A stretch of DNA of 64,000 nt from Comamonadaceae bacterium (GCA_013297875.1 JAAFIW010000005.1:62001-126000); one strand, 5' to 3'; positions 1-7,855 are shown, numbered from the stretch's first letter. Numbers and translations: made by a program. The notes: generated by a model not told the origin, from the sequence alone.

Positions 1-303
1 CCCGCCGGTGCGCAGCAGCAAATCATGCAAGCCATGATGGAATACAACCACCAACTGATCCAGGCGGGCGTGCTGCTCGCAGCTGGTCAGCTGGCACCCC
101 CCGAGACCGCTCAGCGCGTCTATGCAGAAAAAGGCCGCATCAAAACCCAAGAGGGCTTGGCCTTGGAAGGTGACACGCAAATTGGCGGCTACTACCTGAT
201 CGACGTGCCCGGTGAGCCCGACGCCACCGGCTGGGCCGCCAAGTGCCCGGCTGCGCAGTTTGGTGCGCTGCAAGTGCGCCAAGTGGCTTATTCACCCCTG
301 TAA
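1..303 (+). CDS. YCII-related domain protein, 5' end cut by window
   Basis: The open frame runs in from base 1 without a start, so only the last 100 residues are seen. The order QLIQAGVLLAAGQL, then an ETAQRV turn, then a GGYYLID strand and a closing VRQV strand matches the small ferredoxin-like fold of YCII-related (DGPF-type) proteins, which usually have about 110-140 residues. These proteins are often found near ECF sigma factors or detoxification genes; their reaction is mostly unknown. The GRIKTQEG segment stands where the family often carries a DGPF motif, and here that motif is not kept. Family call is fairly secure, function is not. Confidence 0.7.
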   Translation, partial: PAGAQQQIMQAMMEYNHQLIQAGVLLAAGQLAPPETAQRVYAEKGRIKTQEGLALEGDTQIGGYYLIDVPGEPDATGWAAKCPAAQFGALQVRQVAYSPL

Positions 304-339
304 GCATCTGTGTAAATCTTTTATATTCAAAAGCTCACC

Positions 340-810
340 ATGACCACCACCACCATCAATTCCTCATCAACCACAACCGTAGAAAGCACCAGCGCCATGC
401 AGTTCGAAGCCAAAACCACGATCAACGCCTCCCCCGCCACCATTTTTGCGCTCTATGCGGATGTGGCCAACTGGCCCAGCTGGGACACCGATGTGAAATC
501 GGCCAGCCTGCAAGGCCGCTTTGCCTCCGGCGCGGTGGGTGAGGTGGTGCCACACGGCGGGCCTAAATCAGCGGTTCATTTCGTGGAGGTGGTGGCCAAC
601 AAAAGCGTGCACTCCGAATGCAAGCTGCCGCTGGGCAAGATGCGCTTTGACTACGAACTACAGCAGCAAGGTAACACCACGCTGGTGACGCACCGCACCA
701 CGTTTTCGGGCTTTCTGGCACCGCTGTGGGGCCGTTTGATTGGCTCGGGCATGAAGAAGACGTTGCCAGCGGCGCTGGCGGGGTTGAAAGCTAAGGCGGA
801 GGGCGTCTAG
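340..810 (+). CDS. SRPBCC family protein (polyketide cyclase/START-like)
   Basis: A 156-residue protein with the helix-grip layout of SRPBCC proteins: a first strand (MQFEAKTTINA), the PATIFALYADVANWPSWD helix typical of the family, a run of beta strands and a long closing helix with small residues. Such proteins bind hydrophobic ligands or act as cyclases or dehydrases; no ligand can be named. The first 19 residues are a Thr/Ser-rich tail, so the true start may be the ATG at 397, which begins directly at the domain; neither ATG has a strong ribosome binding site. It follows the YCII gene by 36 bases and may share its transcript. Confidence 0.75.
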   Translation: MTTTTINSSSTTTVESTSAMQFEAKTTINASPATIFALYADVANWPSWDTDVKSASLQGRFASGAVGEVVPHGGPKSAVHFVEVVANKSVHSECKLPLGKMRFDYELQQQGNTTLVTHRTTFSGFLAPLWGRLIGSGMKKTLPAALAGLKAKAEGV

Positions 811-879
811 ACACAGTTGCTACGCCTGTGGTGATATTGGCCACCGAAGACCGACATCACCACCCAAGAGACATCGCCC

Positions 880-1269
880 ATGCATACCGTTTCCCTGACT
901 TTGCTGTTCGCCGGCTGCTGCGCCTTGCTGCAAGTGGCGCTCACCGCACTGGTGATTGCCCGCCGATTGCAAGTCGGCGTGGGCTTTCTGGACGGTGGCG
1001 ACCCCCAACTGCTGCGCCGCATCCGCGCACACGGCAATTTTTCGGAAACCGTGCCCATGGCCTTGCTGCTGATGGGCTTGTTGGAACTGCGCGGCCTGAG
1101 CAGCCACTGGCTCATAGGTTTCGGCGTCGCACTGCTGCTGGGCCGCCTGCTGCATGCCCAAAGCCTGATGACCAACAACGCCACCTGGAGCCGAGCAGGC
1201 GGCATGGTGCTCACGCTGGCTGTCATCAGCATTCAAGGGGTGTTTGCGCTGTGGATTTTCTGGCGATGA
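880..1269 (+). CDS. MAPEG family membrane protein
   Basis: A 129-residue protein with four predicted membrane helices. The cytoplasmic loop RRIRAHGNFSETVP carries the Arg-x-x-x-x-Asn-x-x-Glu pattern that defines MAPEG proteins (membrane-associated proteins in eicosanoid and glutathione metabolism). Bacterial members are often glutathione transferases or peroxidases of the inner membrane. Length and helix layout are normal for the family. The stop codon lies at the edge of a dispersed repeat. The substrate cannot be told from sequence. Confidence 0.85.
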   Translation: MHTVSLTLLFAGCCALLQVALTALVIARRLQVGVGFLDGGDPQLLRRIRAHGNFSETVPMALLLMGLLELRGLSSHWLIGFGVALLLGRLLHAQSLMTNNATWSRAGGMVLTLAVISIQGVFALWIFWR

Positions 1270-1289
1270 ATTCTTTGCTAGCGCTTCTG

Positions 1290-1338
1290 ATTTCATAGCT
1301 GATTGAGCAATGAATACATGGGCTGTTGGCCTAAAAGC
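1290..1338 (+). repeat. Dispersed TAGCTGCTTGAGCAA-type repeat, copy 1
   Basis: This copy reads CATAGCTGATTGAGCAA, then ATACATGGGCTG and a C/A-rich tail. It matches the best copies at 13116 and 39918 over about 50 bases. It sits between the MAPEG stop and the toxin remnant upstream of the XRE gene, and may have removed most of that toxin. Confidence 0.75.
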
Positions 1339-1343
1339 CGTAA

Positions 1344-1403
1344 AAATCTAGATCATTTAGACGCTATCCAGCCATGAAGGAGTGGAAAGATGCTGACGCA
1401 TAA
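1344..1403 (+). pseudogene. Possible 3' remnant of a HigB/RelE-type toxin
   Basis: An open stretch of 19 codons ends with MKEWKDADA and a stop that overlaps the start of the XRE gene. The intact-looking toxin tail at 2943-2972 reads MKEIKDANP with the same overlap onto its antitoxin. The likeness in sequence and geometry suggests that this is what is left of a toxin gene, with the rest replaced by the repeat at 1290. The stretch is short, so chance cannot be excluded. Confidence 0.35.
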
Positions 1404-1737
1404 GCAATTGCGAGCCAAGGCGCTCGGCGACCCCGCGGTAAAGGCTGAATACGAGAAGCTGAGCGACGAATTTGCGCTCTTGGATGAATTCCTGAAAGCC
1501 CGCGCGGCTCAAGGGCTCACCCAAGCGCAGGTAGCAGAGAAAATCGGAACAACGCAGTCGGCCGTGGCCCGGATGGAATCGGGCAGCGGAAAGCACGCAC
1601 CTTCGCTCGCAACCCTGTCCAGGTATGCCGAGGCGCTGGGGTGTAAGTTGGAGCTGAGGTTGGTTCGAAAAGTGCGAGCGGTGAGTATTTCAGCTGGGCG
1701 CTCCAGCAGCCGCGCTTCTCGCGCTGTTGAGCTTTAG
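1390..1737 (+). CDS. XRE-family HTH regulator, orphan HigA-like antitoxin
   Basis: The 115-residue product carries an HTH of XRE type at about residues 38-75 (GLTQAQVAEKIGTTQSAVARME) followed by the LATLSRYAEALG helix found in HigA-type antitoxins. AAGGAG lies 8 bases before the ATG. It is a paralogue of the antitoxin at 2959, with the same order of helices and the same KHxPSLATL segment. The expected upstream toxin is absent except for a possible 3' remnant. The C-terminal 25 residues are Ser/Arg-rich and look unstructured. It may now be an orphan regulator. Confidence 0.85.
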   Translation: MLTHKQLRAKALGDPAVKAEYEKLSDEFALLDEFLKARAAQGLTQAQVAEKIGTTQSAVARMESGSGKHAPSLATLSRYAEALGCKLELRLVRKVRAVSISAGRSSSRASRAVEL

Positions 1738-1739
1738 CG

Positions 1740-2582
1740 TTGAGCGTCGTGGGCACCAGCAGCTACCGCGCCGTAGACCATGTGATGGTTCGCGCGCTAA
1801 ACATTGATCGGCTGCTCTGGCTTTTCAGCAACGTGTTTGAGCTCCCAATTTCATGGCCGAAGGAAAGCAATAGCTTTGCCACATTCGCATGGGTACACGT
1901 CGGAAACACAGATCTGGAACTGTGGGCGTCCACAAACAATAAAGACCTCCCGGTTGATTGCCAACCACCGCTCATACACGGGTTCGCACTGGATCCCATG
2001 CACGATCTGGGCGACAGCATCGCCAAGCTTGCGAAAGTCGGTATTCAATGCAAAGAGCCGAAACCGTACAGAACTCCGAGTGGCGCAGGAACCGTCGTCA
2101 CAAACTTCACCAATTCCGTGGTGCTGGATCTTTCGTCTGAGTCGTGCTGCGTCTTCTTTTGTGCGTGGGATCCAGACGGAACGATCTTTCCTTGGACGGA
2201 AAGGCTTACCTCCCAACAGCGGAGCGCGCGAGATCGAAGAGAATTCCTAAAGCGTGGCGGTGGCGTGCTGGGGCTCGTGGGCCTGGCCGAAATCGAATTG
2301 TCGACGCCAGAACTCTCACACGCCATGGCGAAGTGGGCCGCTTTATCAGGAGAAGGCCCACCGTTTTCGCTTACATCCGATATACAACTGAAACTGCTTT
2401 CGGGTCCTCAGCACGTCATCCAGTCGCTCACTTTCGAAGTCACATCGCTTGAATCCGTCAGGGCATTCCTTTCATCGAAAGGCCTGCTTGGGACATCCCG
2501 CCAGAACGAACTGACACTCGACCCACACGCGACCGACGGACTAAAGTTGAAATTCAGGGAAGCAACGTCAGCCGTCAAGTGA
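1740..2582 (+). CDS. VOC/glyoxalase-like protein of unknown role
   Basis: A 280-residue protein whose first half (AVDHVMVRALNIDRLLWLFSNVF, then FAWVHVGNTDLELW) has the beta-alpha-beta-beta start of VOC-superfamily folds, followed by an FALDPMHDL segment; a second such half is suggested by GLAEIELSTPELSHAMAKWAA near residue 180. The usual metal-binding His and Glu are not clearly all present, so catalytic activity is uncertain. The given start is a TTG two bases after the XRE stop; an ATG at 1785 is the alternative but would cut the first strand. Composition is lower in GC than the flanks, in keeping with acquired DNA. Confidence 0.55.
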   Translation: MSVVGTSSYRAVDHVMVRALNIDRLLWLFSNVFELPISWPKESNSFATFAWVHVGNTDLELWASTNNKDLPVDCQPPLIHGFALDPMHDLGDSIAKLAKVGIQCKEPKPYRTPSGAGTVVTNFTNSVVLDLSSESCCVFFCAWDPDGTIFPWTERLTSQQRSARDRREFLKRGGGVLGLVGLAEIELSTPELSHAMAKWAALSGEGPPFSLTSDIQLKLLSGPQHVIQSLTFEVTSLESVRAFLSSKGLLGTSRQNELTLDPHATDGLKLKFREATSAVK

Positions 2583-2589
2583 CGCCCCC

Positions 2590-2630
2590 AACCCCTGCAT
2601 CACATCCCGAATCTGCTGCAACGCCGCCGG
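2590..2630. repeat. Partial copy of the prpE 3' end, left flank of toxin-antitoxin cassette
   Basis: These 41 bases match 3252-3292, the last codons of the propionyl-CoA synthetase gene, at 39 of 41 positions. Read on the minus strand the copy encodes AALQQIRDV followed by a different tail. The pair brackets the toxin-antitoxin module, as if the module had been inserted next to the gene end while a homologous end was kept on the far side. Confidence 0.85.
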
Positions 2631-2640
2631 GCCTTCGCCA

Positions 2641-2972
2641 ATGGATTTCCGCATCGAGTACTACAGTGAAGCCGTCGAGGAGGAAATCCTGGCGCTTCCT
2701 GACACGCTCGCTGCTCGGTACATTGTTTTGACACGCCAGATGACTGCGGTGGGCGCGAACCTTGGGCAGCCACACACAGACTCGTTTGGCGACGGACTTT
2801 TTGAGCTGCGGCTCAAGGGAGCGGACGGAATTGCCCGAGTCTTCTTTTGCACGCTGATCGGCGCCGCATCATGATGTTGCACGCGTTCATCAAGAAGTCT
2901 CAGAAGACGCCGCTGCGGGAACTCGAAGTCGCGCGCAAGCGCATGAAGGAAATCAAAGATGCAAACCCATGA
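2641..2972 (+). pseudogene. HigB/RelE-like toxin, frameshifted
   Basis: The frame opens with MDFRIEYYSEAVEEEILALP and runs through a GLFELRLKG segment and IARVFFC, the core of phage-derived Gp49-like / HigB toxins. At about 2858 the frame is lost by one base; the next frame then gives MMLHAFIKKSQKTP and a basic helix ending RMKEIKDANP, which is exactly the expected C-terminal half. As written, the product would stop after 77 residues and lack the basic C-terminal residues that RelE-type RNases need. Either the toxin is dead or one base is wrong in the sequence. The stop overlaps the antitoxin by 14 bases, a normal geometry for this class. Confidence 0.8.
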
Positions 2973-3246
2973 TGAGATTGTTTCAAAACTACTCCTACGC
3001 CCCGGCGTGAGGAAAGAGGTCGATCGAATCGAACGCGAGGAAGGCGAGCTGCTTGATTTGCTGCTGAAAGCGAGGCACGAAGCGGGTCTTACCCAAGCAC
3101 AGGTTGCGCAGCGCATGGGAACACAGCCGCCTTCCGTTGCTCGTCTGGAGCGTTCACTTGCAACCGGAAAACACTCGCCGTCCCTGGCTACGCTGAGGCG
3201 ATACGCGCAGGCCTGCGGCAGAGAATTGGTGCTGCAAATCGCATAG
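2959..3246 (+). CDS. HigA-like XRE antitoxin
   Basis: A 95-residue protein with an XRE HTH at about residues 43-65 (GLTQAQVAQRMGTQPPSVARLE) and the SLATLRRYAQACG helix seen in HigA antitoxins that follow their toxin gene. It should bind the toxin and repress the shared promoter. It overlaps the frameshifted toxin, so it may persist as an antitoxin without a functional partner. Its paralogue is at 1390. The short stretch after its stop is the right copy of the prpE end. Confidence 0.85.
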   Translation: MQTHDEIVSKLLLRPGVRKEVDRIEREEGELLDLLLKARHEAGLTQAQVAQRMGTQPPSVARLERSLATGKHSPSLATLRRYAQACGRELVLQIA

Positions 3247-3256
3247 CTCCAAACCC

Positions 3257-5179
3257 CTACACCACATCCCGAATCTGCTGCAACGCCGCCGGATCCTCCA
3301 TCGTCGTCAAATCCCCCGGCTCACGCCCTTCACACACCGCCTGAATCGCCCGGCGCAGCAATTTTCCGCTGCGGGTTTTGGGCAGGGCTGACACAAAGCG
3401 CACCCGCGCTGGGCGGGCCACCGCGCCAAGTTGGCTGTCGACCACTTGCATGATCTCGCCTTCCAGCTTCAGGCACGCCGCCACATCGCCCAGCGCTGAT
3501 GCATCGCGGGCAACCACAAAGGCCATGGCCACCTGGCCTTTGAGGGCGTCGGCCACGCCGACCACGGCCACTTCGGCCACGTTGGGGTGGCTAGAGATGC
3601 TTTCTTCAATTTCGCGGGTGCCCAGGCGGTGGCCGGCGACGTTGATGACGTCGTCGGTACGGCCCAGGATGGTGTAGTAGCCATCTTCGTCGCGGGTGGC
3701 CCAGTCGAAGGTGCTGTAGACCGTGACGTTGGGCACTGATTTCCAGTAGGTGTTGACAAAGCGGGCATCGTCGCGCCACACGGTTTGCATGAAGCCGGGC
3801 GGCGTGGGGCCGTCTACCACCAGCACGCCTTTCTGGTTGGGCGCGGTGAGTTCTGCGCCGGTGTTCTCATCGAGCAGCTTAACGCGCCAGCCGTACATGG
3901 GCAGGCCGGGGCTGCCGAGTTTGGTGGGCTGCTTCTGCACGCCCTGAATCCCATTCGCCAAGGTGAGCAGCGGCCAGCCGGTTTCGGTTTGCCAGTAGTT
4001 GTCGATGATGGGCACGCCCAGGGCATCTTGAATCCAGCGGGCGGTGGGTTCGTCCAGCGGCTCGCCGGCCAGGTAGAGCGCGCGCAGGCTGGAGATGTCG
4101 TGTTTTTTCAGGCAGGCCGGGTCTTGCTTTTTGAGCACCCGCACGGCGGTGGGCGCGCTAAACATGGCGGTGACCTTGTACTTTTCCACCAGGCTCCACC
4201 AGACGGCGGCGTCGGGCCGGATCGGCAGGCCTTCGTACATCACGGTGGCCATGCCGGCGATCAAAGGGCCGTAGACGATGTAGCTGTGGCCCACCACCCA
4301 GCCAATGTCGCTGGTGCAAAAGTAGGTTTCGCCGGGCTTGCAATCAAAAATGTGCCGCATGCTGGCGGCCAGCGCCACGGCATATCCGCCTGTGTCGCGC
4401 TGCACGCCTTTGGGCTTGCCGGTGGTGCCGCTGGTGTAGATGGTGTAGCTGGTCGCCGTGGCATCGAGCCACACGCAGGGAACCTGGGTTTTTAAGTGTT
4501 TTTGGCTGGCAGCCCAGTAATCTATTGCTGGAGCAGCTATGGTTTCAATAGCGGCCAGCTTTCTGTCAACCAGCAGCACAGCCGCCGGTTTGTGGCTGGC
4601 CAGCTCAATGGCGCGGGCCAACAGCGGTGTGTAGGCCACCACCTTGCCACCACGCGAGCCAGCATCGGCGCTGATGATGAGCGTGGGCTGCGCGTCGTCA
4701 ATGCGGCTGGCCAGGCTCACACTGGCAAAGCCGCCAAACACCACCGAATGAATCGCGCCAATGCGCGCGCAAGCCAACATGGCAAACGCCGCCTCGGCCA
4801 CCATGGGCATGTAAATCAGCACGCGGTCGCCCGGCTTCACACCCAGCTCGAGCATCACCGCCGCCATGGTTTGCACCGCCTGGTGCAGCTGGGCGAAGCT
4901 GTAGCTGCGCTCGATGCCGGTTTCGCTGGAGACGTAAATCAAAGCCGGCTGATCGGAGCGGTCTTTCAGGTGCCGGTCGACCGCGTTGTGGCACAGGTTG
5001 GTGGTGCCGCCCTTGAACCAAGTGGTGAAGGGTGGCTTGCTGTAGTCGCACAGCGGCTGGCCGTTTTGGCCGGGCGGGGTTTGCCAATCGATGAGCTGGG
5101 CTTGTTCGGCCCAGAAGGCTTCGCTCTGGTTTATCGAATGGCGGTAGAAATCGGCGTAGGTTTCGGCTTGTTTGGACAT
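3257..5179 (-). CDS. prpE: Propionate--CoA ligase (acyl-CoA synthetase)
   Basis: A 640-residue ANL-superfamily ligase that turns propionate, ATP and CoA into propionyl-CoA, feeding the methylcitrate cycle in the cytoplasm. Seen motifs: YTSGTTGKPKG at about residue 247 (ATP binding), DNYWQTETGWP (A5 region), a GRTDDVINVAGHR hinge and SGKLLRR near the end with the acetylatable Lys. The combination RDTGGYAVAL and TAVRVLKK points to PrpE rather than acetyl-CoA synthetase. A start at 5179 is chosen because GGAGA lies 8 bases upstream; an upstream in-frame start at 5221 lacks one. Codons around 4489-4551 match a dispersed repeat. Its 3' end is duplicated at 2590. No other methylcitrate genes are in view. 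Confidence 0.92.
   Translation of the reverse strand: MSKQAETYADFYRHSINQSEAFWAEQAQLIDWQTPPGQNGQPLCDYSKPPFTTWFKGGTTNLCHNAVDRHLKDRSDQPALIYVSSETGIERSYSFAQLHQAVQTMAAVMLELGVKPGDRVLIYMPMVAEAAFAMLACARIGAIHSVVFGGFASVSLASRIDDAQPTLIISADAGSRGGKVVAYTPLLARAIELASHKPAAVLLVDRKLAAIETIAAPAIDYWAASQKHLKTQVPCVWLDATATSYTIYTSGTTGKPKGVQRDTGGYAVALAASMRHIFDCKPGETYFCTSDIGWVVGHSYIVYGPLIAGMATVMYEGLPIRPDAAVWWSLVEKYKVTAMFSAPTAVRVLKKQDPACLKKHDISSLRALYLAGEPLDEPTARWIQDALGVPIIDNYWQTETGWPLLTLANGIQGVQKQPTKLGSPGLPMYGWRVKLLDENTGAELTAPNQKGVLVVDGPTPPGFMQTVWRDDARFVNTYWKSVPNVTVYSTFDWATRDEDGYYTILGRTDDVINVAGHRLGTREIEESISSHPNVAEVAVVGVADALKGQVAMAFVVARDASALGDVAACLKLEGEIMQVVDSQLGAVARPARVRFVSALPKTRSGKLLRRAIQAVCEGREPGDLTTMEDPAALQQIRDVV
4489..4551 (-). 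repeat. Dispersed repeat copy inside prpE
   Basis: On the minus strand the bases read CATAGCTGCTCCAGCAATAG, then TTACTGGGCTGCCAGC, in step with the intergenic consensus. The encoded segment IAAPAIDYWAASQKHLK lies just before the YTSGTTG loop, where ligase sequences are variable. Protein length seems unchanged, so this looks like replacement rather than insertion. Confidence 0.6.
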
Positions 5180-5258
5180 GGCACTTGTCTCCGTGTTTTT
5201 GTGTGCACCAATTGTGGCCATCGTGCTTGCGAGTAGCTGACGCAGATCAAGCGGGGGC

Positions 5259-5891
5259 TCACTTGATCAGCCCCTGCACCTGTCTGAACAACGGATGCTC
5301 TGCGCTGCGCAGCCACTCAAACACCACCATCTCGGTGGTCACCAGTTCAGCGCCTGCGCCTGCCAGGCGGTCAAATGCGGCGTCGCGGTTGCGCTCGGTG
5401 CGGCTGGCGCAGGCATCTGTGACGACCCACACCTCAAACTCATGCTCAAGTAATTCGAGTGCGGTTTGCATCAGACACACATGGGCTTCGCAGCCTGCCA
5501 CCACCACAGCAGCCCTGCCCTCGTCTTGCGGCGGTACGGCTTTTTGCAGGTGCTTGGGCAGGCTACGCGCATTGCCGCCTTGCGTGGGCCGGGCGGGCGG
5601 GCGCAGCGCGCGCAACAGCTCGTCGGTGCAGGCGCTGAACTGCATTTTGTGCAGCACGCGGGCTTTTGCATCGTGCAGCACGGCTAACAGCGCGGCGTCG
5701 GTCGGCCCGAGTTTGTCGGGGTTTTGCTCGGTGGCCCAGATGGGCACCTGCAGCAGGTGCGCGGCTTGCGCCAGGCGCACGGCGTTGGCGACTGCTTCGG
5801 CACCGGCGGCACCAGCACCAGACAAGGCAGGCATCAGGCGTAGCTGGTAGTCGACCAGCAGCAGTTGGGAGTCGTCGGCGTCAATCAGCAT
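5259..5891 (-). CDS. Isochorismatase-family cysteine hydrolase
   Basis: A 210-residue alpha/beta hydrolase of the isochorismatase fold. The family triad is visible: Asp in LLLVDYQ near residue 13, Lys in VLHKMQFSA, and the nucleophilic Cys in AGCEAHVCLMQTALEL. Relatives are annotated as YcaC-like or nicotinamidase-like hydrolases; the substrate here cannot be assigned. The ATG at 5891 is used because it starts right at the fold (MLIDADDSQLLLVDYQ); the frame stays open upstream to 6005, but that part is Arg-rich and overlaps the divergent MFS gene. No strong ribosome binding site is seen. Confidence 0.85.
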   Translation of the reverse strand: MLIDADDSQLLLVDYQLRLMPALSGAGAAGAEAVANAVRLAQAAHLLQVPIWATEQNPDKLGPTDAALLAVLHDAKARVLHKMQFSACTDELLRALRPPARPTQGGNARSLPKHLQKAVPPQDEGRAAVVVAGCEAHVCLMQTALELLEHEFEVWVVTDACASRTERNRDAAFDRLAGAGAELVTTEMVVFEWLRSAEHPLFRQVQGLIK

Positions 5892-6022
5892 GGTTTTTGT
5901 TTGGTGCGTTGTGGGTACATCAGTTTGCCTGAGGGACCGGCGACGGAGCAACAGCAACTTTTTGACCCGGCGGTGCGGGCGTGGCACCATCATTGCCATA
6001 CACATTCATCAACCGCGCGCTC

Positions 6023-7276
6023 ATGTCCCCTGCACCCGCCCCTGCTGCTTCCGGCTCCCAACGGGTCTCTCAACGGGTTGGCCTGGTCATGGCCGTGATT
6101 CAGCTTTTTTTCACGCTCACCTGGACGGTCTACGTGATTTTTTTGCCCCAACTGGCCGCGCAGGTGGGTTTGAACCAGCAGGCGGTGCTCATTATTTTGA
6201 TGGCCGACCAGCTGATTTTTCTGATCGCCGACACGGCCATGGGCATGGCGGCCGACAAGTCAGCCCAGGTGTTTGGCCGCCTGGGGCGCTGGGTGGTGCT
6301 GCTCACCCTGGTGTCGTGCTTGGCGTTTTTGCTGCTTCCTTTTGTGGCGGCCAGCGGGCCGGGCGCGCTCATCTGGTTTTGGTTGCTCACTGTGATCTGG
6401 TCGGTCACCTCGTCGGCCTTGCGCGCGCCGCCCATGGTGCTGATGGGCAAATATGCCGCCTTGGCCGAGTTGCCCCGGCTGGCCAGCCTGTCGTTTCTGG
6501 GGCTGGGCATTGCGGGTGCGCTGGCACCCTACCTCACCGTGACGCTGCGCGGCGTCGATCCGCGCTGGCCGTTTGCGCTGTCCAGCATTGCGCTGGCGCT
6601 TGCCACGCTGGGCATTGTGTGGGCCGAGCGCAGCTTGAAAGCGGCGGGCGTGTCACTGAAAAAGTCAAAGGCCGAAACGGATGCGCTTGCCGCTCAAAAG
6701 CCACCTGTGGCTCCTTTTTTAATGGCCATTGCGCTGCTGGGCATGGGCTTTCAGATTCACTTTTCACTCAACTCCGCACCGGCTTACCTGCGCTTTGCCC
6801 AACCCGCCGACCTGGAACTGTTGATGCCGATCTTCTGGATCGCCTTTAACGTGATGCTGCTGGCCAACAGCCGTTTGACCGCGAAGTTTGGCAGCGTGTG
6901 GGTGATGAGCACCGCCGCCTGCTTGGGTGCGCTGGCCACTTACCTGACCACCGTGGCGGGCTCACTGAATCTGGTGATCGCCTGCCAGGTGATCGCGGGT
7001 GGCGCCTGGGGCTTGCTGATGCCCGGCGCATTTGCCACCGCGCTGGTGGTGGGCCGCACCGGCCGGGAAGGCTGGATCACAGGCAGCCTGTTTTCGCTGC
7101 TGGCGCTCACGGCCTTGGCACGTATTGCGTTGGTGTCCAGCCAATTGAACACCGACACGCGGATCGGCCCGGTACTGGCCTGGCTGCCCAGCGCGGTCTG
7201 GGTGACAGCGGGGGTGTTGCTGCTGTGGCTGGCTTGGCAAATACGGCAAAAAAGCAATCGTTTGCTACTAACTTAA
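6023..7276 (+). CDS. MFS transporter
   Basis: About 417 residues with roughly twelve hydrophobic segments in two halves joined by a charged loop near residues 205-230 (the region after WAERSLKAAG). MGMAADKSAQVFGRLGRW after the second helix is the loop 2-3 signature of the major facilitator superfamily. Substrate unknown. The ATG at 6023 starts close to the first helix; one at 5981 is also open and would overlap the upstream region of the isochorismatase-like gene. The gene ends inside a dispersed repeat, which supplies its last residues (SNRLLLT). Confidence 0.8.
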   Translation: MSPAPAPAASGSQRVSQRVGLVMAVIQLFFTLTWTVYVIFLPQLAAQVGLNQQAVLIILMADQLIFLIADTAMGMAADKSAQVFGRLGRWVVLLTLVSCLAFLLLPFVAASGPGALIWFWLLTVIWSVTSSALRAPPMVLMGKYAALAELPRLASLSFLGLGIAGALAPYLTVTLRGVDPRWPFALSSIALALATLGIVWAERSLKAAGVSLKKSKAETDALAAQKPPVAPFLMAIALLGMGFQIHFSLNSAPAYLRFAQPADLELLMPIFWIAFNVMLLANSRLTAKFGSVWVMSTAACLGALATYLTTVAGSLNLVIACQVIAGGAWGLLMPGAFATALVVGRTGREGWITGSLFSLLALTALARIALVSSQLNTDTRIGPVLAWLPSAVWVTAGVLLLWLAWQIRQKSNRLLLT

Positions 7277-7312
7277 TAGCTACTTGTGCGCTCTGGGCTT
7301 GCACTAGAAGCA
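7262..7312 (+). repeat. Dispersed repeat copy at the end of the MFS gene
   Basis: AATAGCTACTTGTGCGCTCT followed by GGGCTTGCAC is a degenerate copy of the family. It spans the MFS stop codon, so the last residues of that protein come from the repeat. Confidence 0.6.
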
Positions 7313-7335
7313 TGAGTGGGCATTCGTAGATGTCC

Positions 7336-7442
7336 GTCATTCCCGCGTAGGCGGGAATCCAGGTGCGCGGTATTGCCGTAGCAAGGGATTTGAGTACGCT
7401 AAGCGTGGATTCCCGTCTGCGCGCGCCTGCGCGGGAATGACG
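7336..7442. repeat. Inverted-repeat element GTCATTCCCGCG...CGCGGGAATGAC
   Basis: The outer arms GTCATTCCCGCG and CGCGGGAATGAC are about 80 bases apart; each arm also folds on itself through CCCGCGTAGGCGGG. A second element with the same ends and a different middle lies at 36951-37049. This is a REP-like bacterial repeat. It has no coding capacity. Confidence 0.85.
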
Positions 7443-7524
7443 ATCAGAGGCATGTATCTGATCAGGTGATTTAACTCAAAAATGCCTGCTGAGGCCGTTC
7501 GACCAGGCGTAATCAGGCAGAACA

Positions 7525-7580
7525 AGCCTTACGCCCATGTATTACTTGCTCAAGATGCTATCAATAATGAAGCACTCTCC
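7525..7580 (-). repeat. Dispersed repeat copy upstream of the 75-aa gene
   Basis: Read on the minus strand: TGATAGCATCTTGAGCAAGT, then AATACATGGGCG. It matches the consensus well. With the REP-like element at 7336 it fills nearly all of the 350-base gap between the MFS gene and 7628. Confidence 0.75.
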
Positions 7581-7627
7581 GTCGTCAGCGGGCGTAACAT
7601 CGCTGCCTCTACCCCCTCACACATCCC

Positions 7628-7855
7628 ATGGCACAAAAAAACGACTGGGCCAGCAAAGTGCTGGCGCTTCTCAAAGGCGGTAACGCCAACGCGGCGGTGG
7701 CGCAGATCAAGGTTGCGCCCAGCGTGAAAGACATCAAGGCCCTGCATGCCGCGCTCATCGTGCAGCAGCTCATAGGCCGCTGGCCCGTGGTGGACCAGGC
7801 TGTGGCCGACGCCACGCAGGCCCTGTCGGCTCCCCGCCTGCACCGCTCGCCATGA
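7628..7855 (+). CDS. Small conserved-looking protein upstream of rhlE
   Basis: A 75-residue protein starting MAQKNDWASKVLALLKGGN. It contains amphipathic helices rich in Ala, Val and Lys, no cysteines and no membrane segment. I do not recognise a family. Its stop overlaps the helicase start by four bases (ATGA), so the two are probably translated together. A role with the helicase, for instance as an RNA-binding helper, is only a guess from position. Confidence 0.65.
   Translation: MAQKNDWASKVLALLKGGNANAAVAQIKVAPSVKDIKALHAALIVQQLIGRWPVVDQAVADATQALSAPRLHRSP

Noticed and set aside
6655-6720. A possible repeat copy inside the MFS gene (AAAAGCCACCTGTGGCTCC)
   Set aside because: It forms a small hairpin but does not match the dispersed repeat core, and the central loop of MFS proteins varies anyway.
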